Positions 1-6,509 are shown, numbered from the stretch's first letter. The stretch: DNA of 8,592 nt from an uncultured Helicobacteraceae bacterium (GCA_937973585.1 CALJKN010000204.1:1-8592), one strand, 5' to 3'. Notes: generated by a model not told the origin, from the sequence alone. Numbers and translations: made by a program.

Positions 1-58
1 GAAGGCCTCATTTTGGGCTTTGCCTAAAATGTGAGAATTAATCAGAGGGTTCAATAAT
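1..58 (+). promoter_or_regulatory. Possible 3' end of a cobalamin riboswitch in the cbiM leader (truncated)
   Basis: The window opens with GAAGGC. A hairpin follows: CTCATTTT (7-14) pairs with AAAATGTGAG (28-37) with a 2-nt bulge, capped by GGC-TTT-GCC. After that comes AATCAGAGGGTTC at about 41-53. This order, GAAGGC then a hairpin then a TCAGA-containing box, resembles the 3' part of cobalamin riboswitches, where (GG)GAAGGC is followed by a stem and then a B12-box like AGTCAGRNNACCTGCC. The match in the last box is weak (TCAGA is kept, CCTGCC is not), and the conserved core upstream, including GCCACTG, lies outside the window. A B12-controlled cobalt importer is a common arrangement, so context supports the call. 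It could also be an unrelated leader hairpin. Confidence 0.38.
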
Positions 59-73
59 TTAAAAGGAAACAAA

Positions 74-751
74 ATGCACATAGAACCAGGGATAGTAACA
101 GGGGCAAAAATAGCACTCAGCTATGCCACATCGGCCGTATCTTTAGGCGTTGCGGCAAAACTCGGATTTGACGAGATCAAACAGACAAAATCGGGGGCTT
201 TTTTGGTTAAAGCTCTGATAACAACGGTATTGGTATTTTCTTTTTTTGAGGTACTACCTCATTTACCCGTCGGGGTCTCAGAGGTTCACCTGATTTTGGG
301 GACGACTCTACTGCTTGTATTTGGAGCGGCGGCGGCCTCCGTGGGACTTGCGCTCGGGCTTTTGGCGCAGGGGGTCTTTTTTGCGCCGCTTGATTTGCCG
401 CAATACGGTATGAATGTAACTACGCTACTTATCCCGTTATTTGCGGCGGCGGCTCTCTCGAAACAGATCATCGCAAAAAATACACCCTACACCGAGATAA
501 CATATTCACAAGCACTCAAGCTCTCCGTTGCATATCAGGGGGGCGTAGTAGCATGGGTAGCGTTCTGGGCGCTTTACGGACAGGGTTTTGGAGCCGAAAA
601 TCTATCGGCGATAGCCTCTTTCGGCGCTTCATATATTGCCGTTGTGGCGGTTGAACCTTTGATAGATTTGACCGTTTTGTGGGCGGCAAAAAAAGCCACA
701 AGCCCCCTTAAAAACTCAAACCTAGTCACAAGCAGACTATACAACAACTAA
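74..751 (+). CDS. cbiM: CbiM-type cobalt ECF transporter substrate-binding membrane protein
   Basis: A 225-residue integral membrane protein of the CbiM family, the S-component that captures Co2+ for an energy-coupling factor transporter in the inner membrane. In this family the free amino terminus and His2 help bind the metal. Here the protein begins MHIEPGI, so His2 is present and the start is fixed functionally. His72, in LPVGVSEVHLILG, corresponds to the second metal-binding histidine. The segment around 98-117 (LLAQGVFF...YGMNVTTL) matches the conserved CbiM loop that ends in a metal-site NV. Several hydrophobic helices span roughly 13-30, 45-62, 72-98, 116-128 and 150-205. The MHIEPG opening is a family variant of the usual MHIMEG. 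An AAGGA Shine-Dalgarno lies at 63-67, 6 nt before ATG. No cbiN, cbiQ or cbiO is visible; they may lie elsewhere. Nickel is an alternative substrate, but the B12 gene context favours cobalt. Confidence 0.85.
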   Translation: MHIEPGIVTGAKIALSYATSAVSLGVAAKLGFDEIKQTKSGAFLVKALITTVLVFSFFEVLPHLPVGVSEVHLILGTTLLLVFGAAAASVGLALGLLAQGVFFAPLDLPQYGMNVTTLLIPLFAAAALSKQIIAKNTPYTEITYSQALKLSVAYQGGVVAWVAFWALYGQGFGAENLSAIASFGASYIAVVAVEPLIDLTVLWAAKKATSPLKNSNLVTSRLYNN

Positions 752-759
752 AACTCCAA

Positions 760-783
760 TCGGCAAAGAAAAACCTTTGCCGA
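760..783. terminator. Bidirectional terminator hairpin between cbiM and cobJ
   Basis: A perfect 9-bp inverted repeat, TCGGCAAAG (760-768) and CTTTGCCGA (775-783), surrounds a 6-nt loop. It fills most of the 41-bp gap between two convergent genes, where a shared transcription terminator is expected. The downstream T-run is poor on both strands: GATTAAAC on plus, TTGGAGTTTTAG on minus. Termination may therefore be partial or helped by a factor. Confidence 0.7.
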
Positions 784-792
784 GATTAAACG

Positions 793-1572
793 CTACCCTT
801 TTAGCTCCTCAAGTTCGTATTTATCCAGATATCCCCTTGGGGTTAGAATTTTGCCGTTTGAGGTAAAGCGGCTAGAGCTGTTGCCTACGAGTATCACGGT
901 GGACATATCTATTTCTTTTGTCTCTACTCCCATCGATACGAGAGTCGCCGCATCTATGATTCTGACGTTTTGATCCTCCCTACCTATATCCGTCGCAACA
1001 CACACCGGGGTCTCTTGTTTGATGCCGCCTAGATACCGCAAAAAAAGCTCATACGGAAGCTTTCTGCTTTTTGAGAGCGGGTTGTAGATGCCGACGACAA
1101 AATCAGCCTCAAAAGCCGCTTTTATCCGTTTTTCTATCGACTCAAGCGGAGTTAGCCGATCGGAGAGAGAGATAACCGCAAAATCCTGACTAATAGGGGC
1201 TCCACACAGGCTGGCCGCCGCAAAAAACGACGTAACGCCGGGTAAGGAGACAACCTCCAATCTATCCCACAACCCTCTGGCCTCCACTATCTCGACCAGT
1301 AAAGTAGCAAGGCCGAATACGTTTACGTCTCCGTTCGAAACGAGGGATACGACCTTGCCCTCCAGCGCTTTTTCGATTGCTATATTCACCCTCTCAATCT
1401 CGGCAGTCATCCCCGTAGAGTGGCGCTCTTTGCCCTCTATGATTTTTCCGATATCTTTTAGGTATTTTGTATATCCGACCACTACGTCGCTTTTTTCTAT
1501 CGTCTCTTTTGCCGCTACCGACATATCGGCGTATCCGCCGGGGCCGGTTGACACTACATAAATCGTCTGCAT
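793..1572 (-). CDS. cobJ: Precorrin-3B / cobalt-precorrin-3 C17-methyltransferase (CobJ/CbiH)
   Basis: A cytoplasmic SAM-dependent tetrapyrrole methyltransferase that methylates C17 and drives the ring contraction turning the porphyrin-like macrocycle into a corrin. Visible family marks (259 aa, normal length): the N-terminal STGPGG loop at 8-13; the SAM-binding segment SNGDVNVFG at 79-87; PGVTSFFAAA at 111-120; the highly diagnostic ISLSDRLTP at 134-142 of CobJ/CbiH; FVVGIYNP at 158-165; VGNSSSR at 229-235; and TPRGY near the C terminus. The neighbouring cbiG implies the cobalt-early (anaerobic) route, so the CbiH name is the functional one. The ATG is supported by GGGAG at 1583-1579, 6 nt upstream on the minus strand. 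It lies 102 bp downstream of cbiG and is probably cotranscribed with it. The SAM loop is unusual: most relatives have S(S/G)GDxGxYGMA, while here it reads SNGDVNVFGLA. Confidence 0.92.
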   Translation of the reverse strand: MQTIYVVSTGPGGYADMSVAAKETIEKSDVVVGYTKYLKDIGKIIEGKERHSTGMTAEIERVNIAIEKALEGKVVSLVSNGDVNVFGLATLLVEIVEARGLWDRLEVVSLPGVTSFFAAASLCGAPISQDFAVISLSDRLTPLESIEKRIKAAFEADFVVGIYNPLSKSRKLPYELFLRYLGGIKQETPVCVATDIGREDQNVRIIDAATLVSMGVETKEIDMSTVILVGNSSSRFTSNGKILTPRGYLDKYELEELKG

Positions 1573-1596
1573 AAATAACTCCCAAAGATATTTGAA

Positions 1597-1619
1597 GCAG
1601 GGACATTAACGTCCCTTGC
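1597..1619. repeat. Hairpin GGGAC-loop-GTCCC in the cbiG-cobJ gap
   Basis: GGGAC (1600-1604) and GTCCC (1611-1615) form a perfect 5-bp stem around ATTAAC. The stem extends through GCA (1597-1599) and TGC (1617-1619) with a single bulged T at 1616. It sits directly next to a second, longer imperfect palindrome (1617-1667). On the minus-strand transcript it lies about 25 nt upstream of the cobJ start codon. It could be an mRNA processing or stability structure, or half of a small dispersed repeat. Confidence 0.55.
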
Positions 1620-1667
1620 AACCCCCTAAAGCTTCCCGCTTTGCGGGAGAATAAGAGGGTGTTTGCA
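1617..1667. repeat. Imperfect long palindrome with a perfect TCCCGC/GCGGGA core
   Basis: The core is a perfect 6-bp stem, TCCCGC (1634-1639) and GCGGGA (1643-1648), with loop TTT; a T-G pair (1633/1649) extends it. Outside this, CCCCCT (1622-1627) faces AGAGGGTG (1654-1661), and the outer TGCAA (1617-1621) pairs with TTGCA (1663-1667). Nearly the whole 51-bp block is thus a self-complementary unit lying between the cbiG stop and cobJ. It has no T-run on the minus strand after the core, so a simple terminator is unlikely. It resembles a REP- or MITE-like intergenic palindrome, but multiplicity in the genome cannot be judged from one copy. Confidence 0.55.
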
Positions 1668-1674
1668 TTTATTT

Positions 1675-2703
1675 CTAAAATGCAGCGGCAACGGTAACGC
1701 CGCCGTAAACTCTTTTTTTTATGAATAACTCTTTGTATTTTGAGCCGAGAATCGCCGACGGCTCCGCAACCCCTTTGATACCGAAAAAATCTGCCGCACG
1801 GGAGGGGCTAAAATCGTTTTGAAGCGAATTTATATCCTCTTTTTTGAAAAATTTAGGTTTTATACCGACTCCGTCACAAAACTCTAATAGCCCAATCTCA
1901 TCCCCTTTTGCCTCAAAGGAGCAAATTGAGCCGACCTGCTGCCACTCCAGAGCGTACTCCGCCAAAAACAACTTTAGAGCATCGTCTATCTCCTGTTTTT
2001 TTGTCCCCCTGTTCATCCCCAGCCCTATCGATATATCGGTTATCCTGAGCCAAAGAGGGGAGCCGTTTGGTGCGTATGGAGATATTACGACGGTGGGAGA
2101 TGAATCGTTTAACGGCTCATCGTAGTTTTTGTACTCTACGTTTTGCTTTTTGATTAGCCCTTTTAACTCCTCTATCAATGCGGGATATGTACTCACAACG
2201 ACTTTTTGTCCGTTTATCATGCCGTTTGATACAGGAGCCAATGCTTTTATATTGCAAATCTCAAACCCGTTTTTTTTGCCGTACATATCAAACGCAAAAC
2301 TGCTCGTCTGATCTGTCGCCGTAGAGATAAAAGCCCGACACCCGTCAACTTTTCGGCATATATACTCGGCAAACTCGTTTGCGCCACCGATATGTCCGGA
2401 CAAAAGCGGCACGATACCGGTAAGACCAAAGTCGCAAACCAAAACGGCCGGATCTGAGGTTTTTGAGATGAGCCTAGGGGCTATTTTTCGCACCACTATA
2501 CCTGTCGCCAAAAAAAAGACGATAACGTCAAATCTCCATATCTCATCCATAACGTCATCCAAAGTACCAAAGCCTACACCGCCGTCGCCAAATCCGTTTT
2601 TGTAAAACAAAACAGACTCATAATCGGCTCTTATCTCCCGTTCCAACCTCTTTGAGGCCTCAAAGCCGGGGGTATTAATCGATACTATTGCTACTTTTTG
2701 CAA
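1675..2703 (-). CDS. cbiG: Cobalt-precorrin-5A hydrolase (CbiG)
   Basis: CbiG opens the ring-A delta-lactone of cobalt-precorrin-5A, releasing the two-carbon fragment as acetaldehyde. It is a marker of the anaerobic, cobalt-early B12 route. The 342-aa protein shows the usual layout. The N-terminal domain contains the family signature SDPAVLVCDFG (83-93) and VPLLSGHIGGANEFA (98-112), then STATDQTSSFA (127-137). A middle linker region follows, and a C-terminal CbiG domain (about 224-342) has LGMNRGT (228-234), DEIGLLEF (268-275) and GVAEPSAIL (311-319). The start is TTG (2703-2701), supported by AAGGA at 2715-2711 with a 7-nt spacer; no upstream ATG fits. In the C-terminal domain, the common GIGCRRGT motif reads GLGMNRGT, so the usual cysteine is lost. 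It is divergent from cobI/cbiL and upstream of cobJ on the same strand. Confidence 0.92.
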   Translation of the reverse strand: MQKVAIVSINTPGFEASKRLEREIRADYESVLFYKNGFGDGGVGFGTLDDVMDEIWRFDVIVFFLATGIVVRKIAPRLISKTSDPAVLVCDFGLTGIVPLLSGHIGGANEFAEYICRKVDGCRAFISTATDQTSSFAFDMYGKKNGFEICNIKALAPVSNGMINGQKVVVSTYPALIEELKGLIKKQNVEYKNYDEPLNDSSPTVVISPYAPNGSPLWLRITDISIGLGMNRGTKKQEIDDALKLFLAEYALEWQQVGSICSFEAKGDEIGLLEFCDGVGIKPKFFKKEDINSLQNDFSPSRAADFFGIKGVAEPSAILGSKYKELFIKKRVYGGVTVAAAF

Positions 2704-2717
2704 TAATGCGTCCTTTT

Positions 2718-2734
2718 GGTTACCCTTGATAACC
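2718..2734. promoter_or_regulatory. Inverted repeat GGTTA-N7-TAACC in the divergent cbiG/cobI promoter region
   Basis: GGTTA (2718-2722) and TAACC (2730-2734) form a perfect 5-bp dyad separated by 7 nt, in the middle of the 62-bp region between the divergent cbiG and cobI genes. It could be an operator for a shared regulator. In the cbiG transcript it could instead form a hairpin directly before the AAGGA ribosome binding site at 2715-2711. Five base pairs is short, so chance is possible. Confidence 0.35.
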
Positions 2735-2735
2735 G

Positions 2736-2741
2736 TATATA
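2736..2741 (-). promoter_or_regulatory. Candidate -10 element for cbiG (TATATA)
   Basis: On the minus strand TATATA is read from 2741 to 2736, inside GGATATATAC. A T-rich stretch lies upstream (CTTTTTATTTGG). T-rich tracts with no good -35 hexamer are typical of Campylobacterota sigma-70 promoters. It lies about 33 nt upstream of the TTG start. No mapped transcript is available, so this is a sequence-only call. Confidence 0.35.
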
Positions 2742-2765
2742 TCCAAATAAAAAGCGAATCGTAAT

Positions 2766-3428
2766 ATGAAAAAACTTTATATAGTCTCTATAGGCCCCGG
2801 GGATCCGGAGCTAATAACTCTAAAAGCGTACAAAACTATACAAAACAGCGATGCCGTGTGCGTCCCGACAAAAAGTGAAAATAGTTTTGAACGCTCAAGG
2901 GCTTACGAGATTACAAAAGATGCTACACAAAACGTCAAAACGGTAATCCCCGTATATACCCCGATGAAGTTAAAAGACGAAGATTGGAATATGCAGGTAG
3001 ATATGATACTGGGGGCTTTCGACTTTGCCGATACCGTCTCGTATGTGACACTAGGGGATGCCGGAGTCTATAGTACGGCCTATTATCTGCTCGAAAAAAT
3101 AGCCAAAAAAGCTCCGGATATATACGAAAATACAGAGATTATCCCAGGTATAACATCATTTAGTCTGGCATCTGCAAGGGTGAAAAAACCGCTTTGCCTA
3201 GGTGAGGAGACACTACATATCCGCCCTTTTCGCCCAAAATCTACACTAAAAACAACAACCGTCTACATGAGACCGGAGACAAAAAGTCAAAACACACCGA
3301 ATGTCGGCAAGGACGCAATGTTGTTTCAAAAACTCTCGATGGGCGAAGAGAAAATCTCAAACTACAACGATGCGGCAACGATAGACGAATATATGAGCCT
3401 CCTCGTTGATTTCGCCGATAGGGGTTAG
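2766..3428 (+). CDS. cobI: Precorrin-2 / cobalt-factor II C20-methyltransferase (CobI/CbiL)
   Basis: A cytoplasmic SAM-dependent methyltransferase of the tetrapyrrole methylase fold that adds a methyl group at C20 of the early corrinoid intermediate (cobalt-factor II in the anaerobic route). The 220-aa sequence shows the CobI/CbiL pattern: VSIGPGDPELITLKA at 7-21; the SAM-contact segment YVTLGDAGVYST at 93-104 (TLGDxxxYST is characteristic of C20 methylases rather than other members); and IPGITSFSLAS at 126-136. The length is slightly below the more usual 230-240 residues, with a short C terminus. It is transcribed away from cbiG and cobJ from a 62-bp shared upstream region. The Shine-Dalgarno is weak (AAAAAGCGA, 2750-2758), so the ATG is chosen because the GPGDPE loop starts at the normal distance from it. 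Its TAG overlaps the TAA of the convergent histidine kinase by 4 bases. Confidence 0.9.
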   Translation: MKKLYIVSIGPGDPELITLKAYKTIQNSDAVCVPTKSENSFERSRAYEITKDATQNVKTVIPVYTPMKLKDEDWNMQVDMILGAFDFADTVSYVTLGDAGVYSTAYYLLEKIAKKAPDIYENTEIIPGITSFSLASARVKKPLCLGEETLHIRPFRPKSTLKTTTVYMRPETKSQNTPNVGKDAMLFQKLSMGEEKISNYNDAATIDEYMSLLVDFADRG

Positions 3429-5224
3429 CAGACACTCTCAAACGAGAGGGTAAATACCGCTCCCCCCTCCCCGTTTGAAGCGGTTATGTCACCCCCAAAA
3501 GCCTCTCTCATTATGAGTCTACACATATAAAGACCTATCCCTGTCCCCTTCTCCTCCCCTTTTGTCGTAAAATACGGCTCAAACAAAAGCGGCATATCAC
3601 CCTCTTTGATCCCTCCCGCTTTGTCGGATATTTTTATCTCTTTGTATTTTTTGTCAAACTCGACAATAATCCTCTTATCCTCCGCTTTTACCGCTTTTAT
3701 CTGATCTTGTGCGTTATTTAGAATGTTTATAACAACCTGCATCATATCGTTTTGCTTGCCGTAAATGCCGAAATCCTCTCCGACACGGATAACCTCTATG
3801 CCATCTTTTTTGAGGTGTTTATCCAAGATATCTATTGCCTTGCCGATACATTCAGACAACGAAAAACACCCATGTGATTTCTTAGGGCTAAAAAATCCTC
3901 TAAAATCGTCTATAGTCTTCGCCATATAAGCGACTTGCCCGTTAATATCGGTCGATAGTTTTTTCAAAAACTCCCTGTCTATCTCGTCATCCATATCGAC
4001 GGCATAATGAATCTCTTGTGACATAACCGATACGATATTAAGCGGCTGTTTCCACTGGTGGGCTATGACGCTTATCATCTCACCCATAGAGGCGTGTCTC
4101 GATTGGCGGAGTAATATCTCGTCTTTTTCCCTTATCTCTTTTAATTTTTCGGCTACCTTGGCCTCCAAACCGTCATTTAGCTTTTGGAGTCTATCCTCGG
4201 CACTTCGTCTTTTTTCTATCTCTTTTTCCATCCTAAAAAGGACAAAGGCAATCAGTGCAATCCCAAACGCTATATATGTTAGTTTTTGGAAAAAATCTAT
4301 CTTTATGCTGTTTGGCATGGAGTCCGGCGAATACCAGACAAAATATCCGACATACTCACCCAAAAAGTTTTTCAGCGGCATAAAAACAACCGCATAGTTT
4401 TTACCGTCTATCGCCGTATCAACGATAAACTCTTTTTTGGCTTTAATCCGTTCGGCCACTTCACCTTTTAGTTTTTCATTTATCCGACTCAGCAGCTGGT
4501 CTTTTACCCTATCCTTTTCTATTAACAAATTATCCGATAGCAACGTCGGCTCATAATACTCGTTTTGGTGGTGGGCAAAAACGGTTTTAAATACAACATC
4601 TTTATCGATAAATAGCCTGTATTTTTGGCCGACGGAGCGGTATATGTGATTTGTAATCGCCTGACTGGAGATACTAGTCTCAACCGAGCCTATATGCCTA
4701 TTCTCCCAAAAGAGCGGATAAACATACCGAAAACCGTTATATATCCTCCCCTCTTCAAAACCGGTTACATATCTTTTTTCCAGATTCACCGCCTTAACGG
4801 TCGGTCTCACACCGAACAGATAGTCACCGTATTCGTTTGGTTTGTGCATCCGAAGAAAACTTTGACCGTTTGGGAGGTGAAAATGGAGCTGTTTTAGCCC
4901 TACGTTTTTTAAAGATTCGTATGTAAGCAACAGTTTTGACCTCAGCTCATCCCTGACTTTGTCATCCGACTCTCTCTCTTTTGTCGCTTTTGCAAATATC
5001 GACAACGTACCCGAGGTATTAATCTCAGATACGAATGCAACCTTTGTAGCACTCTCGAAAGCCGCCATAGCGGAACTGTACACGTCTTTCATATTTGAGA
5101 GTTTATGCTGCTTATAACTCTCCATCTGTTTTGAATAAAAATCATAAACCAGAAAGGTCAAAATAGCACCGAGTGTCGTCAAGGTTAGGACGACAACCCC
5201 TCTAGATAAATTATTTTTTACCAT
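3425..5224 (-). CDS. Membrane sensor histidine kinase with dCache-type periplasmic domain
   Basis: A 599-aa inner-membrane two-component sensor kinase. One transmembrane helix lies at about 9-27 and a second at about 314-331. Between them is a large periplasmic domain resembling the double-Cache family of sensor kinases (dCache_3 type). The most telling part is LHFHLPNGQSFLRMHKPN (113-130) followed by GFEEGRIYNGFRYVYPLF (155-172) and IGSVETSIS (178-186). A coiled-coil linker (about 335-375) leads to the H-box with IAHQWKQPLN, where His389 is the expected phosphorylation site. The ATPase domain has the N-box NILNNAQD (500-507), G1 DKAGGI (534-539), FEPYFTTK (548-555) and G2 GTGIGLYM (560-567), all intact. 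There is no HAMP domain, no receiver domain and no response-regulator gene next to it, so it is an orphan kinase here. Its ligand is unknown. The Shine-Dalgarno before ATG is poor. Confidence 0.88.
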   Translation of the reverse strand: MVKNNLSRGVVVLTLTTLGAILTFLVYDFYSKQMESYKQHKLSNMKDVYSSAMAAFESATKVAFVSEINTSGTLSIFAKATKERESDDKVRDELRSKLLLTYESLKNVGLKQLHFHLPNGQSFLRMHKPNEYGDYLFGVRPTVKAVNLEKRYVTGFEEGRIYNGFRYVYPLFWENRHIGSVETSISSQAITNHIYRSVGQKYRLFIDKDVVFKTVFAHHQNEYYEPTLLSDNLLIEKDRVKDQLLSRINEKLKGEVAERIKAKKEFIVDTAIDGKNYAVVFMPLKNFLGEYVGYFVWYSPDSMPNSIKIDFFQKLTYIAFGIALIAFVLFRMEKEIEKRRSAEDRLQKLNDGLEAKVAEKLKEIREKDEILLRQSRHASMGEMISVIAHQWKQPLNIVSVMSQEIHYAVDMDDEIDREFLKKLSTDINGQVAYMAKTIDDFRGFFSPKKSHGCFSLSECIGKAIDILDKHLKKDGIEVIRVGEDFGIYGKQNDMMQVVINILNNAQDQIKAVKAEDKRIIVEFDKKYKEIKISDKAGGIKEGDMPLLFEPYFTTKGEEKGTGIGLYMCRLIMREAFGGDITASNGEGGAVFTLSFESVC

Positions 5225-5254
5225 TTAATGCTTTCGCTACGAATTTGAATTTGT

Positions 5255-5260
5255 TATATA
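5255..5260 (-). promoter_or_regulatory. Weak candidate -10 element for the histidine kinase gene
   Basis: On the minus strand TATATA (5260-5255) occurs in TACTATATAAC, about 30 nt upstream of the kinase ATG. A T/A-rich stretch (TTTAAAAATTATG) lies upstream, but there is no recognisable -35 hexamer. The 127-bp gap to the upstream chemoreceptor suggests the kinase has its own promoter. Nothing else is seen in this gap apart from the stop-codon hairpin at 5344-5370. Confidence 0.28.
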
Positions 5261-5343
5261 GTAGTACATAATTTTTAAAGCGCTTATAAAAGCCGTATAT
5301 ATACTTTAACTCTGGGTAAAAAAGTGGCATCGGAGAAAGTTTT

Positions 5344-5370
5344 GGATGAATCTAAACCCTAAATTCATCC
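5344..5370 (-). terminator. Hairpin straddling the chemoreceptor stop codon, possible terminator
   Basis: GGATGAAT (5344-5351) and ATTCATCC (5363-5370) form a perfect 8-bp inverted repeat with an 11-nt loop. The loop contains the TAG stop (5354-5352) of the chemoreceptor, so the 5' arm of the RNA stem encodes its last residues. On the minus strand the stem is followed by AAAACTTTC rather than a T-run, so it is not a canonical intrinsic terminator. It may stabilise the 3' end or attenuate read-through into the kinase gene. Confidence 0.45.
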
Positions 5371-6509
5371 AGTTTTGACTTTAGGGCGACCGTCGTCTCG
5401 GCTATATGGCCGGCTACCGCCGCTATACCGTCTATATCGGTAGTTTTTGAGTCCGACAATATATTTATCTGCCTCATCGTCTCCGTCACAAAGCCGATTT
5501 TTTGCCTTGAAACCTCGGCTATAGATGCAGAATTTCCGGCATACTCCGACAACAGCTGTGCCGTACCTATAATCTCCGTTACCGCACCCTCTATCGCCTT
5601 TGAAGAGCCTATCAAGGTTTTTATCGATTCGGCATTTGCCTCCATCTCCTGACTCACATCCGCTACGGCACCGACTATAGAGGCGACGGTAGCATCTATC
5701 TCCACAAGGCTTTTTTGGGTTTTTTCGGCCAGTTTTCGCACCTCGTCTGCTACGACCGCAAATCCCCTACCCGCATCACCCGCCCTTGCCGCCTCGATAG
5801 CGGCGTTAAGAGCCAAAAGGTTTGTCTGATCGGCTATATCTGCTATTACTGTTAGCACCTGCTTTACCTGATCGGCATTTACGGAGAGGTCTTTTAGCTT
5901 TGATGATAAAAGCATTTCGGTATTCACACTCTCATCTATTTTTTTACCCATTGCATATACTTGATTTTGGGCGTTTTGTAGTCTATTTTTTGTGACTCCG
6001 GTTGCCTCGTCGGTCTTTTGCGCCTCGTGTGCAGAAGCCTCTACGGATCTCATCGTCTCCTCTGTATTTTTGAGGGCATCGGCCAGTAGCTTTTTCTCTT
6101 TTGCGTCAATCTCGGAGAATTTACCGGAAAGGTTCGATAACCTTGCGACGGCCGCCTCTCCTGTTTTTGCAAGCTCTTTAGAGGAGGTGATAAGCGATTC
6201 GGTCTGCGCCCTAAAATCCTCGGCGGCATCTAGCATATTTTTTGCCTCCAGATTGTAAGAGGCATCAATCCTGTCAGGTTTTGTGAGGTCTTTTGAAGCT
6301 AGTTTTTGGAAGTTTGATATCGCTTTTTGTATCGGTTCGACACCCCATTTTTTTTCGTCAATATCGTGAATCAACACCACAACGGCAACCAATAGCTGGA
6401 CGGCTTGACCTAGATGGTTATCCGTAAATAAAAAGGCATTCAAAACAAGCAACGGAATCCCTACCCAGTGGACAAATCTCATCCTAAAAAACAGCGACTT
6501 AACTATCAT
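5352..6509 (-). CDS. Compact methyl-accepting chemotaxis protein without a periplasmic sensor domain
   Basis: A 385-aa chemoreceptor. The N terminus has two closely spaced hydrophobic helices (about 12-28 and 34-49) joined by only about six polar residues (TDNHLG), so there is no extracytoplasmic ligand domain. The segment after TM2 (WGVEPIQKAISNFQKLASKDLT, about 55-76) is HAMP-like or a linker. The rest is the long coiled-coil signalling domain, with the highly conserved tip at about 221-264 (VIADIADQTNLLALN, IEAARAGDAGRGFAVVADEV, RKLAEKT), which contacts CheA and CheW. There is no CheR/CheB-tethering pentapeptide at the C terminus (ends DEFRV). The ATG is supported by GGAG at 6521-6518 with an 8-nt spacer. 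A near-ideal -10 and a Crp/Fnr-type palindrome lie upstream. Input is probably internal or membrane-derived (energy or redox state), or via a partner; this is inference. Confidence 0.9.
   Translation of the reverse strand: MIVKSLFFRMRFVHWVGIPLLVLNAFLFTDNHLGQAVQLLVAVVVLIHDIDEKKWGVEPIQKAISNFQKLASKDLTKPDRIDASYNLEAKNMLDAAEDFRAQTESLITSSKELAKTGEAAVARLSNLSGKFSEIDAKEKKLLADALKNTEETMRSVEASAHEAQKTDEATGVTKNRLQNAQNQVYAMGKKIDESVNTEMLLSSKLKDLSVNADQVKQVLTVIADIADQTNLLALNAAIEAARAGDAGRGFAVVADEVRKLAEKTQKSLVEIDATVASIVGAVADVSQEMEANAESIKTLIGSSKAIEGAVTEIIGTAQLLSEYAGNSASIAEVSRQKIGFVTETMRQINILSDSKTTDIDGIAAVAGHIAETTVALKSKLDEFRV

Noticed and set aside
1573..1674. Riboswitch upstream of cobJ
   Set aside because: The minus-strand sequence lacks the cobalamin core (no GCCACTG and no B12-box). 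The structure is explained better as two palindromes.
1844..2125. 93-codon open frame on the plus strand
   Set aside because: It is a complement-strand shadow of the cbiG C-terminal domain.
3435..3448. CTCTC-AAAC-GAGAG as a terminator for cobI
   Set aside because: The stem is only 5 bp, it lies inside the kinase coding end, and no T-run follows on the plus strand.
4065..4397. 110-codon open frame on the plus strand
   Set aside because: It is opposite the TM2-to-H-box part of the histidine kinase and shows no family features of its own.
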